A stretch of 11,282 nt of DNA from an uncultured Bacilli bacterium (GCA_934215405.1 CAKPZU010000062.1:1-11282), one strand, 5' to 3'; positions 1 to 7,248 are shown, counted from the first letter of the stretch. Notes: a model not told the origin generated them from the letters alone. Numbers and translations: made by a program.

Positions 1-2
1 AT

Positions 3-1142
3 TTATAAGTATTTTTTTAAAGCCTCAACCTTATCTAAATCTTCCCATCTAACATCAATATCATTTCTTCCAAAATGTCCATATGATGCTAATTGCTTAA
101 ATTGTGGTTTTCTTAAATCTAATGTTTCTATTATTGAAGATGGCTGCAATTTAAAGTTTTCATAAATGGCTTGTAATATTTTTTCTTCACTAATTTTATT
201 AGTATTAAATGTATCAACCATTACTGAAGCTGGATCTAACTTACCAATAATATAAGCAAGTTGTACCTCACATCTATCAGCCAAGCCAGCAGCTACGATA
301 TTTTTAGCAATATAACGTGCCATATAAGCACCACTTCTATCAACCTTGGTACAATCCTTTCCAGAAAAAGCTCCTCCACCATGACGAGCATAGCCACCAT
401 AAGTATCAACTATTATTTTTCTTCCAGTTAAGCCAACATCACCCTTAGGACCTCCAATTACAAATTTCCCTGTAGGATTAATGTACACCTTAAAGTTGGT
501 GTTCATATTAAATGATTTTGCTACTGGAATCATAATATTTTCCTTGATATATTTTTTGAATTCTCTAACCTTAATATTAGGATCATGCTGAATTGACATT
601 AAAATTGTTGCAATTCTTGGTTTATTTTTATTAGTATAATCAATTGTAACTTGTGATTTCATATCAGGACGAGCACCAATAAATTTACCTTCTTTTCTTA
701 AATTAGTAGCAACCCTTACAAGCTTATGAGCCATAACAATTCCAAGGGGCATATAGCCTTTTGTTTCATTTGTTGCATAACCAAACATCATTCCTTGATC
801 ACCAGCACCATTTTTATTAACACCAAGGGCAATATCAGCTGATTGATGCTTTACTAGAACATCATTTTTACAAGTTTTATAATCAAGGCCATATCTTACA
901 TTATCATAACCAATTTCTTTAATTACATCTCTTGCGATTTGCTTATAATCAACCTTAGCCTTTGTAGTAATTTCACCACCAATAATAATGTGATTAGTAG
1001 TGGCATAGCATTCACAGCCAACACGGCTATATGGGTCTTGTCTTAAGCATTCATCTAAAATAGCATCAGAGATTGCATCACATAATTTGTCTGGATGTCC
1101 TTGTGAAACAGATTCAGACGTAAATAGTTTTCTTAATTTCAT
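3..1142 (-). CDS. metK: S-adenosylmethionine synthetase (methionine adenosyltransferase)
   Basis: Cytosolic enzyme that makes S-adenosylmethionine from methionine and ATP, releasing phosphate and pyrophosphate. The 379 residues are near the usual family length. Visible signatures are the N-terminal HPDK at residues 16-19, the GAGDQGMMFGYA methionine/ATP loop, GGPKGDVGLTGRK, and the phosphate loop GGGAFSGKDCTKVDRS near residue 255. In that last motif Cys replaces the usual Pro after GKD, a conservative oddity. The ATG at 1142 is preceded by a strong site, GGGAGGA, 7 nt upstream. Its only neighbour signals are its own promoter, a SAM-I riboswitch and an intrinsic terminator upstream, so it is probably transcribed alone and repressed when SAM is plentiful. 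The stop codon lies at the left window edge and the gene is complete. Identification is very secure. Confidence 0.98.
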   Translation of the reverse strand: MKLRKLFTSESVSQGHPDKLCDAISDAILDECLRQDPYSRVGCECYATTNHIIIGGEITTKAKVDYKQIARDVIKEIGYDNVRYGLDYKTCKNDVLVKHQSADIALGVNKNGAGDQGMMFGYATNETKGYMPLGIVMAHKLVRVATNLRKEGKFIGARPDMKSQVTIDYTNKNKPRIATILMSIQHDPNIKVREFKKYIKENIMIPVAKSFNMNTNFKVYINPTGKFVIGGPKGDVGLTGRKIIVDTYGGYARHGGGAFSGKDCTKVDRSGAYMARYIAKNIVAAGLADRCEVQLAYIIGKLDPASVMVDTFNTNKISEEKILQAIYENFKLQPSSIIETLDLRKPQFKQLASYGHFGRNDIDVRWEDLDKVEALKKYL

Positions 1143-1166
1143 TTTCTTTCCTCCCTTTTGCTATAT

Positions 1167-1195
1167 AAAAAAACTTTCCCAAGGGAAAGCTTTTT
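1167..1195 (-). terminator. Intrinsic terminator of the metK riboswitch expression platform
   Basis: On the minus strand CTTTCCC (1189-1183) pairs with GGGAAAG (1180-1174) and is followed by a run of seven T (1173-1167). Flanking A and T tracts can lengthen the stem. It sits between the SAM aptamer and the metK ribosome site. The left arm can pair instead with 1228-1220 (AAGAGAAAG) with one A-C mismatch, which would be the antiterminator. This is the normal S-box OFF-switch arrangement. Confidence 0.9.
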
Positions 1196-1223
1196 AATTT
1201 TTAATAAAAATTATACTTACTTT

Positions 1224-1328
1224 CTCTTATTGTTCAGAGTATTGCTCTGCTGAGGTTCAGCACCATATCAATTGATTGGTTGCTACCACTTTTAACGATC
1301 CTTCATCTAAGTGGGTTCTGAATAAGAG
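1224..1328 (-). ncRNA. SAM-I (S-box) riboswitch aptamer
   Basis: The aptamer is closed by a perfect 8-bp P1 helix: CTCTTATT at 1328-1321 pairs with AATAAGAG at 1231-1224. Inside, in order, are a kink-turn region containing GATGAAGG, a P2 stem (CCCACTT with AAAGTGG), the conserved GTAGCAACC segment, a P3 stem (ACCA..ATCA with TGAT..TGGT), then GGTGCTGAACCTCAGCAGAG with the P4 hairpin CAGAG-CAATA-CTCTG. These match the S-box core (GCAACC, GGUGCU..CC..GCAGA). It is followed by a terminator and metK, the classic regulon member. The P2 side of the kink-turn departs somewhat from the consensus I remember, so the exact pairing there is uncertain. SAM binding should stabilise P1 and favour termination. 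Confidence 0.92.
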
Positions 1329-1347
1329 TTTTCTTATTAGCGCTATA

Positions 1348-1377
1348 ATTATATATCTTTACTATTTTTGTTGTCAA
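1348..1377 (-). promoter_or_regulatory. Sigma-A promoter of the riboswitch-metK transcript
   Basis: On the minus strand a perfect TTGACA (1377-1372) and a perfect TATAAT (1353-1348) are separated by 18 bp. Transcription would start about 20 nt before the aptamer P1 helix. The -10 box lies over the stop codon of the upstream small gene (ATA TAA TTA), so the promoter is embedded in that gene's 3' end. Confidence 0.88.
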
Positions 1378-1522
1378 CATCTTTATTTTCTAAATCTTCT
1401 TTATAATCAAATAGATCTTTTTTAGAAACTGTTGTTATCTTTTTTATAAGTTCCATATCAAGTCCCATTTCATATAAAGAATTAGCTATTGCAAGCTGTC
1501 TTTTGTAATCTTCTTTATCCAT
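1349..1522 (-). CDS. Small helical protein of unknown function
   Basis: A 57-residue acidic and basic protein that I do not recognise as a named family. The middle (IANSLYEMGLDMELIKKITTVSKKDL) has the rhythm of a compact helix-turn-helix-like pair of helices, similar to short helical tails seen in some transposase-like or Rpn-type proteins. This is only a resemblance. The tail is rich in Lys, Asp and Asn. I place the start at the ATG ending at 1522 because GGGTGA lies 11 nt upstream; the GTG at 1534 that would add four residues is part of that site. It follows the TSCPD gene by 42 bp on the same strand and probably shares its transcript. Its stop codon doubles as the metK -10 box. Reality of the gene is likely, function unknown. 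Confidence 0.7.
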   Translation of the reverse strand: MDKEDYKRQLAIANSLYEMGLDMELIKKITTVSKKDLFDYKEDLENKDVDNKNSKDI

Positions 1523-1564
1523 TTTATTATTCACCCAATTTTAGTATTGGATAAAATAATAAAT

Positions 1565-1810
1565 TTATAACACTTCTTTTAAAGCTTTAGCAAGTTGATC
1601 TGGACAAGATGTTTGTTTAAAGCCACACTTTACACCTTCAAGTAGCTTAATTACATCCTCTACCTTTCTTCCTTCACAAAGCATTGCTACACCAACTGTG
1701 TTTCCAGGGCAACCACCAACGAATTTAACTGATTTAATAATTCCATCTTCAACATCAAAAATTATTTCTTTTGAGCAAGTACCACTTGTCTTATAAGTAT
1801 AATGAGCCAT
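1565..1810 (-). CDS. TSCPD-domain small protein (TIGR03905-type)
   Basis: An 81-residue Cys-rich protein ending in the diagnostic TSCPDQLAKAL motif. The domain resembles the C-terminal TSCPD segment of B12-dependent ribonucleotide reductases but here stands alone, as in the uncharacterised TIGR03905 family. Five Cys are spread through it (SGTCSKE, GGCPGNT, AMLCEG, VKCGFK, TSCPD), suggesting metal binding or redox function, which is inference. The start is the ATG at 1810, with AGGGTGA placed 8 nt from GGG to ATG. An upstream in-frame start at 1837 would lie before the likely -10 box and is rejected. It is divergent from the deacetylase gene and precedes the small 57-residue gene. Family assignment is firm, function is not known. 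Confidence 0.9.
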   Translation of the reverse strand: MAHYTYKTSGTCSKEIIFDVEDGIIKSVKFVGGCPGNTVGVAMLCEGRKVEDVIKLLEGVKCGFKQTSCPDQLAKALKEVL

Positions 1811-1827
1811 AAATATCACCCTAAAAT

Positions 1828-1836
1828 AGTATAACA
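1828..1836 (-). promoter_or_regulatory. Probable extended -10 promoter for the TSCPD gene
   Basis: Minus-strand TGTTATACT (TG-N-TATACT) is an extended -10 element. It lies just upstream of the AGGGTGA ribosome site, so the transcript would have a very short leader. No good -35 hexamer is seen at the usual distance. Confidence 0.5.
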
Positions 1837-1873
1837 TAAAACGTAAGTTTCATATATTAAAATGGTGAAAAAA

Positions 1874-2563
1874 ATGAAAAAACATTTAAAATGCATTTAT
1901 TTATTATTAATATTAACGTCATGTCAAGCAAAAAATGTGGCAAACATAAAAAAAGCCAAAGTCTATTATCATTATCAAACTATTGCTCCTTATTTAAGCA
2001 TTACTTTTGATGATGGACCTAATAGAATTCAAACACCAAAGGTCTTAAAAATCTTAAAAAAATATAATATTAAAGCAACATTTTTTGTAATTGGAGAAAA
2101 TGTTGAATATCAAAAGGATGTATTACGGCAAGTTTATAAAGAAGGACATGAAATAGGTAATCACTTTTACACTCATGATAATATTAATAAATTAACTAAG
2201 GATCAAATTAGAGAAAACATTGTTTCAAATAATGAATTAATATACAAGACAATTGGTGTAAGGCCTAAATTAGTAAGACCTCCTTATGGCATTGTAAATG
2301 ATAATCTAAAGGCGGTTTGTGGTGAACTAAATATGTCAATTATCATTTGGACGGATAATAAAGATTCAAGGGATTGGGCTTTAACTAAGGATAGTGAAAT
2401 AATAAATAATCTAACAAAAAAAGTAAAAAATGGTGATATTTTCTTATTCCATGATAGTAATAAAAAATTCACTAATACCTTATCAGCAATTGATGTTATT
2501 ATTCCAGCTCTTCAAAAGAAAGGCTATAAATGGGTGAGTGTTTCAACACTTTTAAAAAACTAA
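1874..2563 (+). CDS. Polysaccharide deacetylase family lipoprotein (NodB domain)
   Basis: A predicted extracytoplasmic metal-dependent deacetylase of the NodB fold (carbohydrate esterase family 4), acting on N-acetyl groups of peptidoglycan or another surface glycan. The N-terminus is KK, a hydrophobic stretch, then the lipobox LTSC, so it should be lipid-anchored outside. All five NodB motifs are visible: TFDDGPN (Asp46, Asp47), HFYTH (His97 and His101, metal ligands), RPPYG, a DSRDW stretch, and FLFHDS with the late His. I start at the ATG at 1874 because GGTGA precedes it at 8 nt, the spacing used by neighbours; the ATG at 1862 has no ribosome site and would add four residues. Its 3' end overlaps the VanZ-like gene on the other strand by 65 bp. 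The exact substrate cannot be told. Confidence 0.93.
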   Translation: MKKHLKCIYLLLILTSCQAKNVANIKKAKVYYHYQTIAPYLSITFDDGPNRIQTPKVLKILKKYNIKATFFVIGENVEYQKDVLRQVYKEGHEIGNHFYTHDNINKLTKDQIRENIVSNNELIYKTIGVRPKLVRPPYGIVNDNLKAVCGELNMSIIIWTDNKDSRDWALTKDSEIINNLTKKVKNGDIFLFHDSNKKFTNTLSAIDVIIPALQKKGYKWVSVSTLLKN

Positions 2564-2945
2564 AATAATCAAATAATAAAAAGCCAAATAGATAAGCTAT
2601 ATAATCTAATGTTACATCAGCAAAGCAAGGATTTCTATTTGCTAAAAAAAGCTGTATAAACTCACTTAATGCCCCAAGTATAAAGCCTGGTAGTAATATA
2701 TAAAGTAACTTATTTTTATTTGTTTCCTTTAAAAATAAATAATAAACAAATCCATTTATAAGAAACAATAAAAAATGGCCCATTATTTTATTTACAAAGA
2801 TATCAACTGTTATTAGTAAAAACATTTTATTAATTCTATCAATTATTTTTACTGAAATAGGAGTGGCAAATGATAATATTAATAAGTTTAATAAGCAATC
2901 AAGTAAATATATTATTAAATATATTATTTTTCTTTTAATAGCCAT
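2499..2945 (-). CDS. VanZ-like integral membrane protein
   Basis: A small protein with about four hydrophobic segments. The VanZ-family pattern is visible: K-I-M-G-H-F at the start of the second segment, a glycine-rich helix followed by LSEFIQLFL, then R-N-P-C-F-A-D-V and LDYIAYLFG, matching the family's E..Q.....R..D...N/D..G series. VanZ relatives are tied to glycopeptide tolerance or cell-envelope roles, but most have no proven function. The start is uncertain: GAGGTGATG puts the ribosome site only 2 nt before the ATG, while an ATT codon two codons downstream would have the 8-nt spacing seen in other genes here. The gene follows the terminator of the kinase-like gene and overlaps the deacetylase tail-to-tail. 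No clear promoter of its own was found. Confidence 0.88.
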   Translation of the reverse strand: MAIKRKIIYLIIYLLDCLLNLLILSFATPISVKIIDRINKMFLLITVDIFVNKIMGHFLLFLINGFVYYLFLKETNKNKLLYILLPGFILGALSEFIQLFLANRNPCFADVTLDYIAYLFGFLLFDYFSFLKVLKHSPIYSLSFEELE

Positions 2946-2956
2946 CACCTCAAAAT

Positions 2957-2988
2957 AAAAAACACTTACTATATTGTAAGCATTTTTT
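2957..2988 (-). terminator. Intrinsic terminator after the cytidylate-kinase-like gene
   Basis: On the minus strand TGCTTAC (2982-2976) pairs with GTAAGTG (2969-2963), using two G-T wobbles. Outer A6 and T6 tracts lengthen the stem to about 13 bp, and the T tract follows. The wobbles only form in the minus-strand RNA, so termination should be in that direction. It lies 8 nt after the stop of the kinase-like gene. Confidence 0.8.
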
Positions 2989-2995
2989 ATTAGTT

Positions 2996-3601
2996 TTATT
3001 TAAAAAGTTTTGAAATTACTTGAACAACTTCCTTTATATTAGCATTAGTTGTATTAATACATAAGTCGTAATTGCTTTTATCTCCCCATGTTTGATTAGC
3101 ATAAAAATCATAATATCTTGCACGATTTTTATCGATTTTTAAAATGCTTTTTTTAATCTGTTTAGGTGTCATTTTAGAAGTATTAGCTTCATCTCTTTCA
3201 ATACATCTATTAATTCTACTTTCTAAAGATGCATAAACAAATATTTTATAAGGATTATAATCTCTTAAAATATAATCAGCACATCTTCCAACAATAACAC
3301 AATTTGATTTTTCAGCTAATTGCTTCATTATTTCACATTGGGCTTGATATACCTGTTGAAGCTGCTTAATTTGATAATTATCAACAAATCCAATACTATG
3401 TCCTATTGTAATTGGATATAAATGATGTGGCTGGCACTCAATAATTTGTTGAACATATTCCTCTGATAATGCTGTATGCTTAGCTATTTCACTAATGATT
3501 TCCTTATCATAGTATTCATAGTTTAATTCTTCAGCAAGCCTTCTTCCAAGTTCCCTTCCACCACTTCCAAATTCACGGCCGATTGTAATAATTTTATTCA
3601 T
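2996..3601 (-). CDS. Cytidylate kinase-like family protein
   Basis: A 201-residue P-loop kinase-like protein of the cytidylate-kinase-like family (Pfam Cytidylate_kin2). The N-terminus IITIGREFGSGGRELGRRLAE holds the nucleotide-binding loop, and YYDKEIISEIAKHTALSEEYV is the typical next segment. VIVGRCADYILRD and the arginine-rich RINRCIERD region resemble the Walker B and lid parts of nucleoside monophosphate kinases. The real substrate of this family is not settled; it is not the canonical cmk. The start is the ATG at 3601, with AAGGGG 7 nt away; an earlier in-frame start at 3622 lies upstream of that site. It is downstream of pyrG by 122 bp on the same strand, so a link to pyrimidine nucleotide metabolism is possible but not shown. 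Confidence 0.88.
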   Translation of the reverse strand: MNKIITIGREFGSGGRELGRRLAEELNYEYYDKEIISEIAKHTALSEEYVQQIIECQPHHLYPITIGHSIGFVDNYQIKQLQQVYQAQCEIMKQLAEKSNCVIVGRCADYILRDYNPYKIFVYASLESRINRCIERDEANTSKMTPKQIKKSILKIDKNRARYYDFYANQTWGDKSNYDLCINTTNANIKEVVQVISKLFK

Positions 3602-3723
3602 AATATTACCCCTTCTTATCAAATAGATTTTCTAATAATATTTTATACTTTTTTTTGCTGTTTTTCTATAGTATTAAAAATATTTTTAAGAAATTACTCA
3701 TAATATTATATTAATTATCCAGA

Positions 3724-5331
3724 TTATTTGCTATTTTTATATTTATTTGCTTCTTCAATAAAGCCTAAAAATAATGGATGTGGCTTTATTGGCCTACTTA
3801 AAAATTCTGGATGAAATTGACACGCAATAAAGTATGGATGATTCTTTAGCTCTAATATTTCAACCAAATTCTTATCAGAATTAATACCACTAGCTATCAT
3901 ACCATGCTTACTAAATTCATCTAAATATTTATTATTGAATTCATATCTATGTCTATGACGTTCAAAAACAATTTCTTTATTATATAGCTTATATGTTTTA
4001 CTATCTTTATTTAAAGTACAGCTATAAGCTCCTAAGCGTAATGTTCCACCCTTATTAATACTTGAAGATTGATCCTCTAAATAATGAATAATAGAATCAT
4101 TATTATCTTCATCAAATTCAGTTGAGGTAGCATCTTTAATATTTAAAACATTTCTTGCAAATTCAATAGCACAAAGCTGCATACCAAAGCAAATTCCTAA
4201 AAATGGAATTTTATTTTCTCTTGCATATTTTATAGCTAGCATTTTTCCTTCAGCTCCACGAATTCCAAAGCCACCAGGCACCAAAATACCATCATGATCT
4301 TTTAAAACATCAATATAATTAGCTTCATTAATATCTTCACATAAAATCCAATCGATTTTAATCTTTTTATTTATAGCATATCCGGCATGCTTTAAAGCTT
4401 CAGCTACTGATAAATAAGCATCATGTAAAGCAACATATTTACCTACTAAAGCAATATTAATCTCACCATTTAAATTTTTAATTCTATTAATTAAATCATT
4501 CCATTTAGTTAAATCACATTCTTTAGTTTGAAGCTTAAAATAATCACAAATATAATCATCTACATGCTGAGCATGTAAATTATTAACAACCTCATAAATT
4601 ATTTTACAATCAACTGCTTGAACTACAGCTTTTTTATCTATATCACAAAATAAAGCAATTTTTTCTTTATTAGAATCGCTTACTTCAACTTCAGTTCTTA
4701 ATATTATCATATCAGGTTGAATACCGATTGCTCTTAATTCTTTAACACTATGCTGAGTTGGCTTGGTTTTAATTTCATCAGCTGCTCTTAAATAAGGAAC
4801 TAATGTATTATGAATATAAAAAGTATTTTCGACACCAATATCTCGACGCCATTGTCTTATTGCTTCTAAAAATGGTAGTGATTCAATATCACCAACAGTG
4901 CCACCAATTTCAGTAATAATAATATCTGCTTGTGAAACATCAGCAGCTTGCTTTAGCTTTAGCTTTATTTCATTAGTAATATGAGGAATTACTTGAACTG
5001 TTCTTCCAAGATAATCTCCTCTTCTTTCTTTTTCAATAACTGCAGAATATACCTTACCTGAAGTAATATTTGATTCCTTTGTTAATGATTCATCAATAAA
5101 TCTTTCATAGTGTCCTAAATCAAGATCGGTTTCAGCACCATCATCTGTTACAAAAACCTCACCATGTTGATAAGGTGACATTGTTCCTGGATCAACATTT
5201 ATATAAGGATCAAACTTTTGCATAAATACTTTTAAGCCACGATTTTTTAATAATCTTCCAATTGATGAAGCAGCTATTCCTTTTCCAAGGCTTGATACTA
5301 CTCCACCTGTTACAAATATATATTTAGCCAT
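3724..5331 (-). CDS. pyrG: CTP synthase (glutamine-hydrolysing)
   Basis: Cytosolic enzyme that converts UTP to CTP with ATP and ammonia from glutamine. The 535 residues match the family's usual length. The N-terminal synthase domain begins with FVTGGVVSSLGKGI (ATP loop) and contains SPYQHGEVFVTDDGAETDLD and EIGGTVGDIES. The C-terminal class I glutamine amidotransferase domain has GGFGIRG, the nucleophile elbow GICFGMQ (Cys381) and the HPEF partner residues (His507, Glu509). The start ATG follows AAGGAG by 8 nt, and that ribosome site lies directly after the glnA stop, leaving only 13 bp between genes. It should be made from the glnA transcript, which places the glutamine consumer behind the glutamine producer. 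No separate attenuator is seen. No clear GC-rich terminator follows. Confidence 0.98.
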   Translation of the reverse strand: MAKYIFVTGGVVSSLGKGIAASSIGRLLKNRGLKVFMQKFDPYINVDPGTMSPYQHGEVFVTDDGAETDLDLGHYERFIDESLTKESNITSGKVYSAVIEKERRGDYLGRTVQVIPHITNEIKLKLKQAADVSQADIIITEIGGTVGDIESLPFLEAIRQWRRDIGVENTFYIHNTLVPYLRAADEIKTKPTQHSVKELRAIGIQPDMIILRTEVEVSDSNKEKIALFCDIDKKAVVQAVDCKIIYEVVNNLHAQHVDDYICDYFKLQTKECDLTKWNDLINRIKNLNGEINIALVGKYVALHDAYLSVAEALKHAGYAINKKIKIDWILCEDINEANYIDVLKDHDGILVPGGFGIRGAEGKMLAIKYARENKIPFLGICFGMQLCAIEFARNVLNIKDATSTEFDEDNNDSIIHYLEDQSSSINKGGTLRLGAYSCTLNKDSKTYKLYNKEIVFERHRHRYEFNNKYLDEFSKHGMIASGINSDKNLVEILELKNHPYFIACQFHPEFLSRPIKPHPLFLGFIEEANKYKNSK

Positions 5332-5344
5332 TGTTTACTCCTTA

Positions 5345-6679
5345 TTATAAGTACTTATTAACTTCCCAATCAGTAACTAAAACACGATATTCTTCCCATT
5401 CTAATTCCTTAGCATGAACATATTTATTGAATATATGATCTCCTAATGTTTCCTTCATTAGCTCACTATTTTTTAATTCCTTAATAGCATCCTTTAAGTT
5501 TTCTGGTAAATTTTTTATTCCTTTTTCTTCACGCTCTTCACGAGTATATTCAAAGATATTATCATATACTGGATCTATTAAATCATAATTCTCCTTAATT
5601 CCCTTTAAGCCAGCACTTAAAATTGCAGCAAAGGCTAAATAAGGGTTAGCACTTGGATCAACGTTTCTAATTTCAGTTCTTGTAGCTTTTCCTCTAACTG
5701 CTGGAATTCTTATCATTGAGCTTCTATTAGCATCACTCCAGCAAATATAGCATGGTGCTTCATATCCTGGAACTAAACGCTTATAGGAATTAACAGTTGG
5801 ATTAGTTATAGCACTTATTTCACGAGCGTGCTTAATAATACCACTAATCCATTTACGGCATGTTTCACTTAATTGGAATGGAGCTTTTTCATCATAAAAA
5901 ACATTATTTCCATCCTTATCTGTAAGTGAGCAATTAACATGCATTCCATTACCTGGCTTAAAAGCTACAGGTTTTGGCATAAATGAAGCATGTAAATTAT
6001 ATTTTCTTGCAACTTGTTTAACTACTTGCTTAAATGTTTGTACTCTATCACATGTTTCAACAACATTAGAATAAGTAAAATTTACTTCATTTTGACCAGG
6101 TCCTACCTCATGGTGACTAACCTCTACAGTAAAGCCTAGCTTTTCAAGTTCTAAAACTATATCATGTCTAGCATTTTCACTACCATCTAAAGGAGATAAA
6201 TCAAAATAGCTAGCATTATCGTTAAACTCTAAAATTGGATTTCCTTTTTCATCTTGCTTAAATAAATAGAATTCTGGTTCAACACCAACATTAAAATCCT
6301 TAAAGCCCATTTCTTCCATTTGCTTAACAATTCTTTTTAAATTAGCACGAGGATCTCCTTTGAATACTTCACCATTAGGTAAATAAACATCACAGAAAAA
6401 TCTAGCAACCTTTCCATATTGAGATGATTCTAAGGGTAAAATTAAAAAGGTCGTTAAATCTGGATGCAAATACATATCTGCCTCCTTGATTCTAACGAAC
6501 CCCTCTATACTTGAACCATCAAACATAATCTTACCATCAATAGCGTCTTTTAACTTGCTTACTGGTATTTCAACACTTTTTATAGTGCCTAGCATATCAG
6601 TAAACTGTAGCCTTATATACTTCACACATTCTTCCTTTGCAACTCGTAAAATCTTAGATTTAATATCTTCTTGCATCAT
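5345..6679 (-). CDS. glnA: Glutamine synthetase, type I (GSI-alpha)
   Basis: Cytosolic dodecameric enzyme that makes glutamine from glutamate, ammonia and ATP. The 444 residues, from the ATG at 6679, match the short GSI-alpha form of Firmicutes, which lacks the adenylylation region. Signatures include MFDGSSIEGFVRI with the Arg involved in feedback inhibition in Bacillus, the VGPGQNEVNF metal-ligand stretch, KPGNGMHVNCSL, NPTVNSYKRLVPGYEAP and RTEIRNVDPSANPYLA. The start is chosen by AAGGTGG located 8 nt upstream; an upstream GTG at 6688 falls inside that site. A second ATG at 6676 is equally in frame and cannot be excluded. It is the first gene of a two-gene unit with pyrG. I find no clear GlnR-type operator upstream. 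Confidence 0.98.
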   Translation of the reverse strand: MMQEDIKSKILRVAKEECVKYIRLQFTDMLGTIKSVEIPVSKLKDAIDGKIMFDGSSIEGFVRIKEADMYLHPDLTTFLILPLESSQYGKVARFFCDVYLPNGEVFKGDPRANLKRIVKQMEEMGFKDFNVGVEPEFYLFKQDEKGNPILEFNDNASYFDLSPLDGSENARHDIVLELEKLGFTVEVSHHEVGPGQNEVNFTYSNVVETCDRVQTFKQVVKQVARKYNLHASFMPKPVAFKPGNGMHVNCSLTDKDGNNVFYDEKAPFQLSETCRKWISGIIKHAREISAITNPTVNSYKRLVPGYEAPCYICWSDANRSSMIRIPAVRGKATRTEIRNVDPSANPYLAFAAILSAGLKGIKENYDLIDPVYDNIFEYTREEREEKGIKNLPENLKDAIKELKNSELMKETLGDHIFNKYVHAKELEWEEYRVLVTDWEVNKYL

Positions 6680-6703
6680 ATCCACCACCTTTTATATTTT
6701 GAT

Positions 6704-6712
6704 ATTATAGCA
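6704..6712 (-). promoter_or_regulatory. Extended -10 promoter of glnA-pyrG
   Basis: Minus-strand TGCTATAAT is an extended -10 with a perfect hexamer, about 25 nt before the glnA start. No good -35 is present, which suits an extended -10 promoter. Several A-tracts (A7, A7, A8) lie upstream at 6733-6767 and may act as an UP-like or bent element. The same TGCTATAATAT core appears in front of ssrA. Confidence 0.7.
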
Positions 6713-6864
6713 CTATGTTTTTAAAAGGTGTTATTGTTTTTTTTATTTTTTTCTAATTTTTTTCAGCTGATATTAATGTTATTTTTTTTACTAGCTATAA
6801 TTTTACTAATTTGTTTTATTTTTTTAGATGTTTTATGACAACATAAGCATTTTATCTAGACATT

Positions 6865-7248
6865 TTAATTGGTATCTTTTACTTTCCAATAACCTGTTTT
6901 ATTTGAACCAACTCTTTCTATATAACCTAAAACTTTTAATTTTAATATAGCATTATCTATAGAAGTTTTACTAAGGTTACACAATACTGCAAGCTGAGGT
7001 TTTGTTATATTTACATTGTTTCTTATTTCTGCTAAAACTTTTACTTGCGATAAAGTTAATTTTTTATCACCCACTTTATCACCCACATTGTTAATTTTAT
7101 TGAACGAGATTGTTACAATAATAGAATTGTCAGTAATTGAAATTGAATTTTTAGTATATTTTGCTATTATTGTTGAGATTCCTCTACCAGTTTTTTCACT
7201 AATATGTAATTGCAAAAAAATATACGATAATTTGTCATTTACAAACAT
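6865..7248 (-). pseudogene. C-terminal stump of an AlbA_2-type ATP-binding / winged-helix protein
   Basis: The 127 codons match only the end of the family of putative DNA-binding, AlbA_2 (Schlafen-like) proteins with a GHKL-like C-terminal part. The diagnostic segment is LQLHISEKTGRGISTIIAKY followed by ITDNSIIVTISFN. After it comes a winged-helix domain (LTLSQVKVLAEIRNN, ITKPQLAVLCNLSKTSIDNAILKLKVLGYIER). Full-length members are normally several hundred residues longer at the N-terminus, which is missing. The apparent ATG has no ribosome site at a usable distance and sits just after a stem-loop terminator, so homology seems to begin abruptly at about 7248. It is probably a truncated relic rather than an expressed gene. 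Full members are common in accessory islands, in keeping with the adjacent ssrA. Confidence 0.72.

Noticed and set aside
2284..2472. 62-codon minus-strand frame
   Set aside because: It is opposite the conserved NodB domain and lacks a start signal.
3680..3700. AT-only palindrome (TTAAAAATATTTTTAA) as a pyrG terminator
   Set aside because: It has no G-C pairs in the stem and no proper T tract, so termination cannot be claimed.
6486..6710. 74-codon plus-strand frame
   Set aside because: It lies opposite the start of glnA, with no supporting signals.
6713..6864. GlnR/TnrA operator in front of glnA
   Set aside because: No sequence fits TGTNA-N7-TNACA; only loosely similar inverted pieces were seen.
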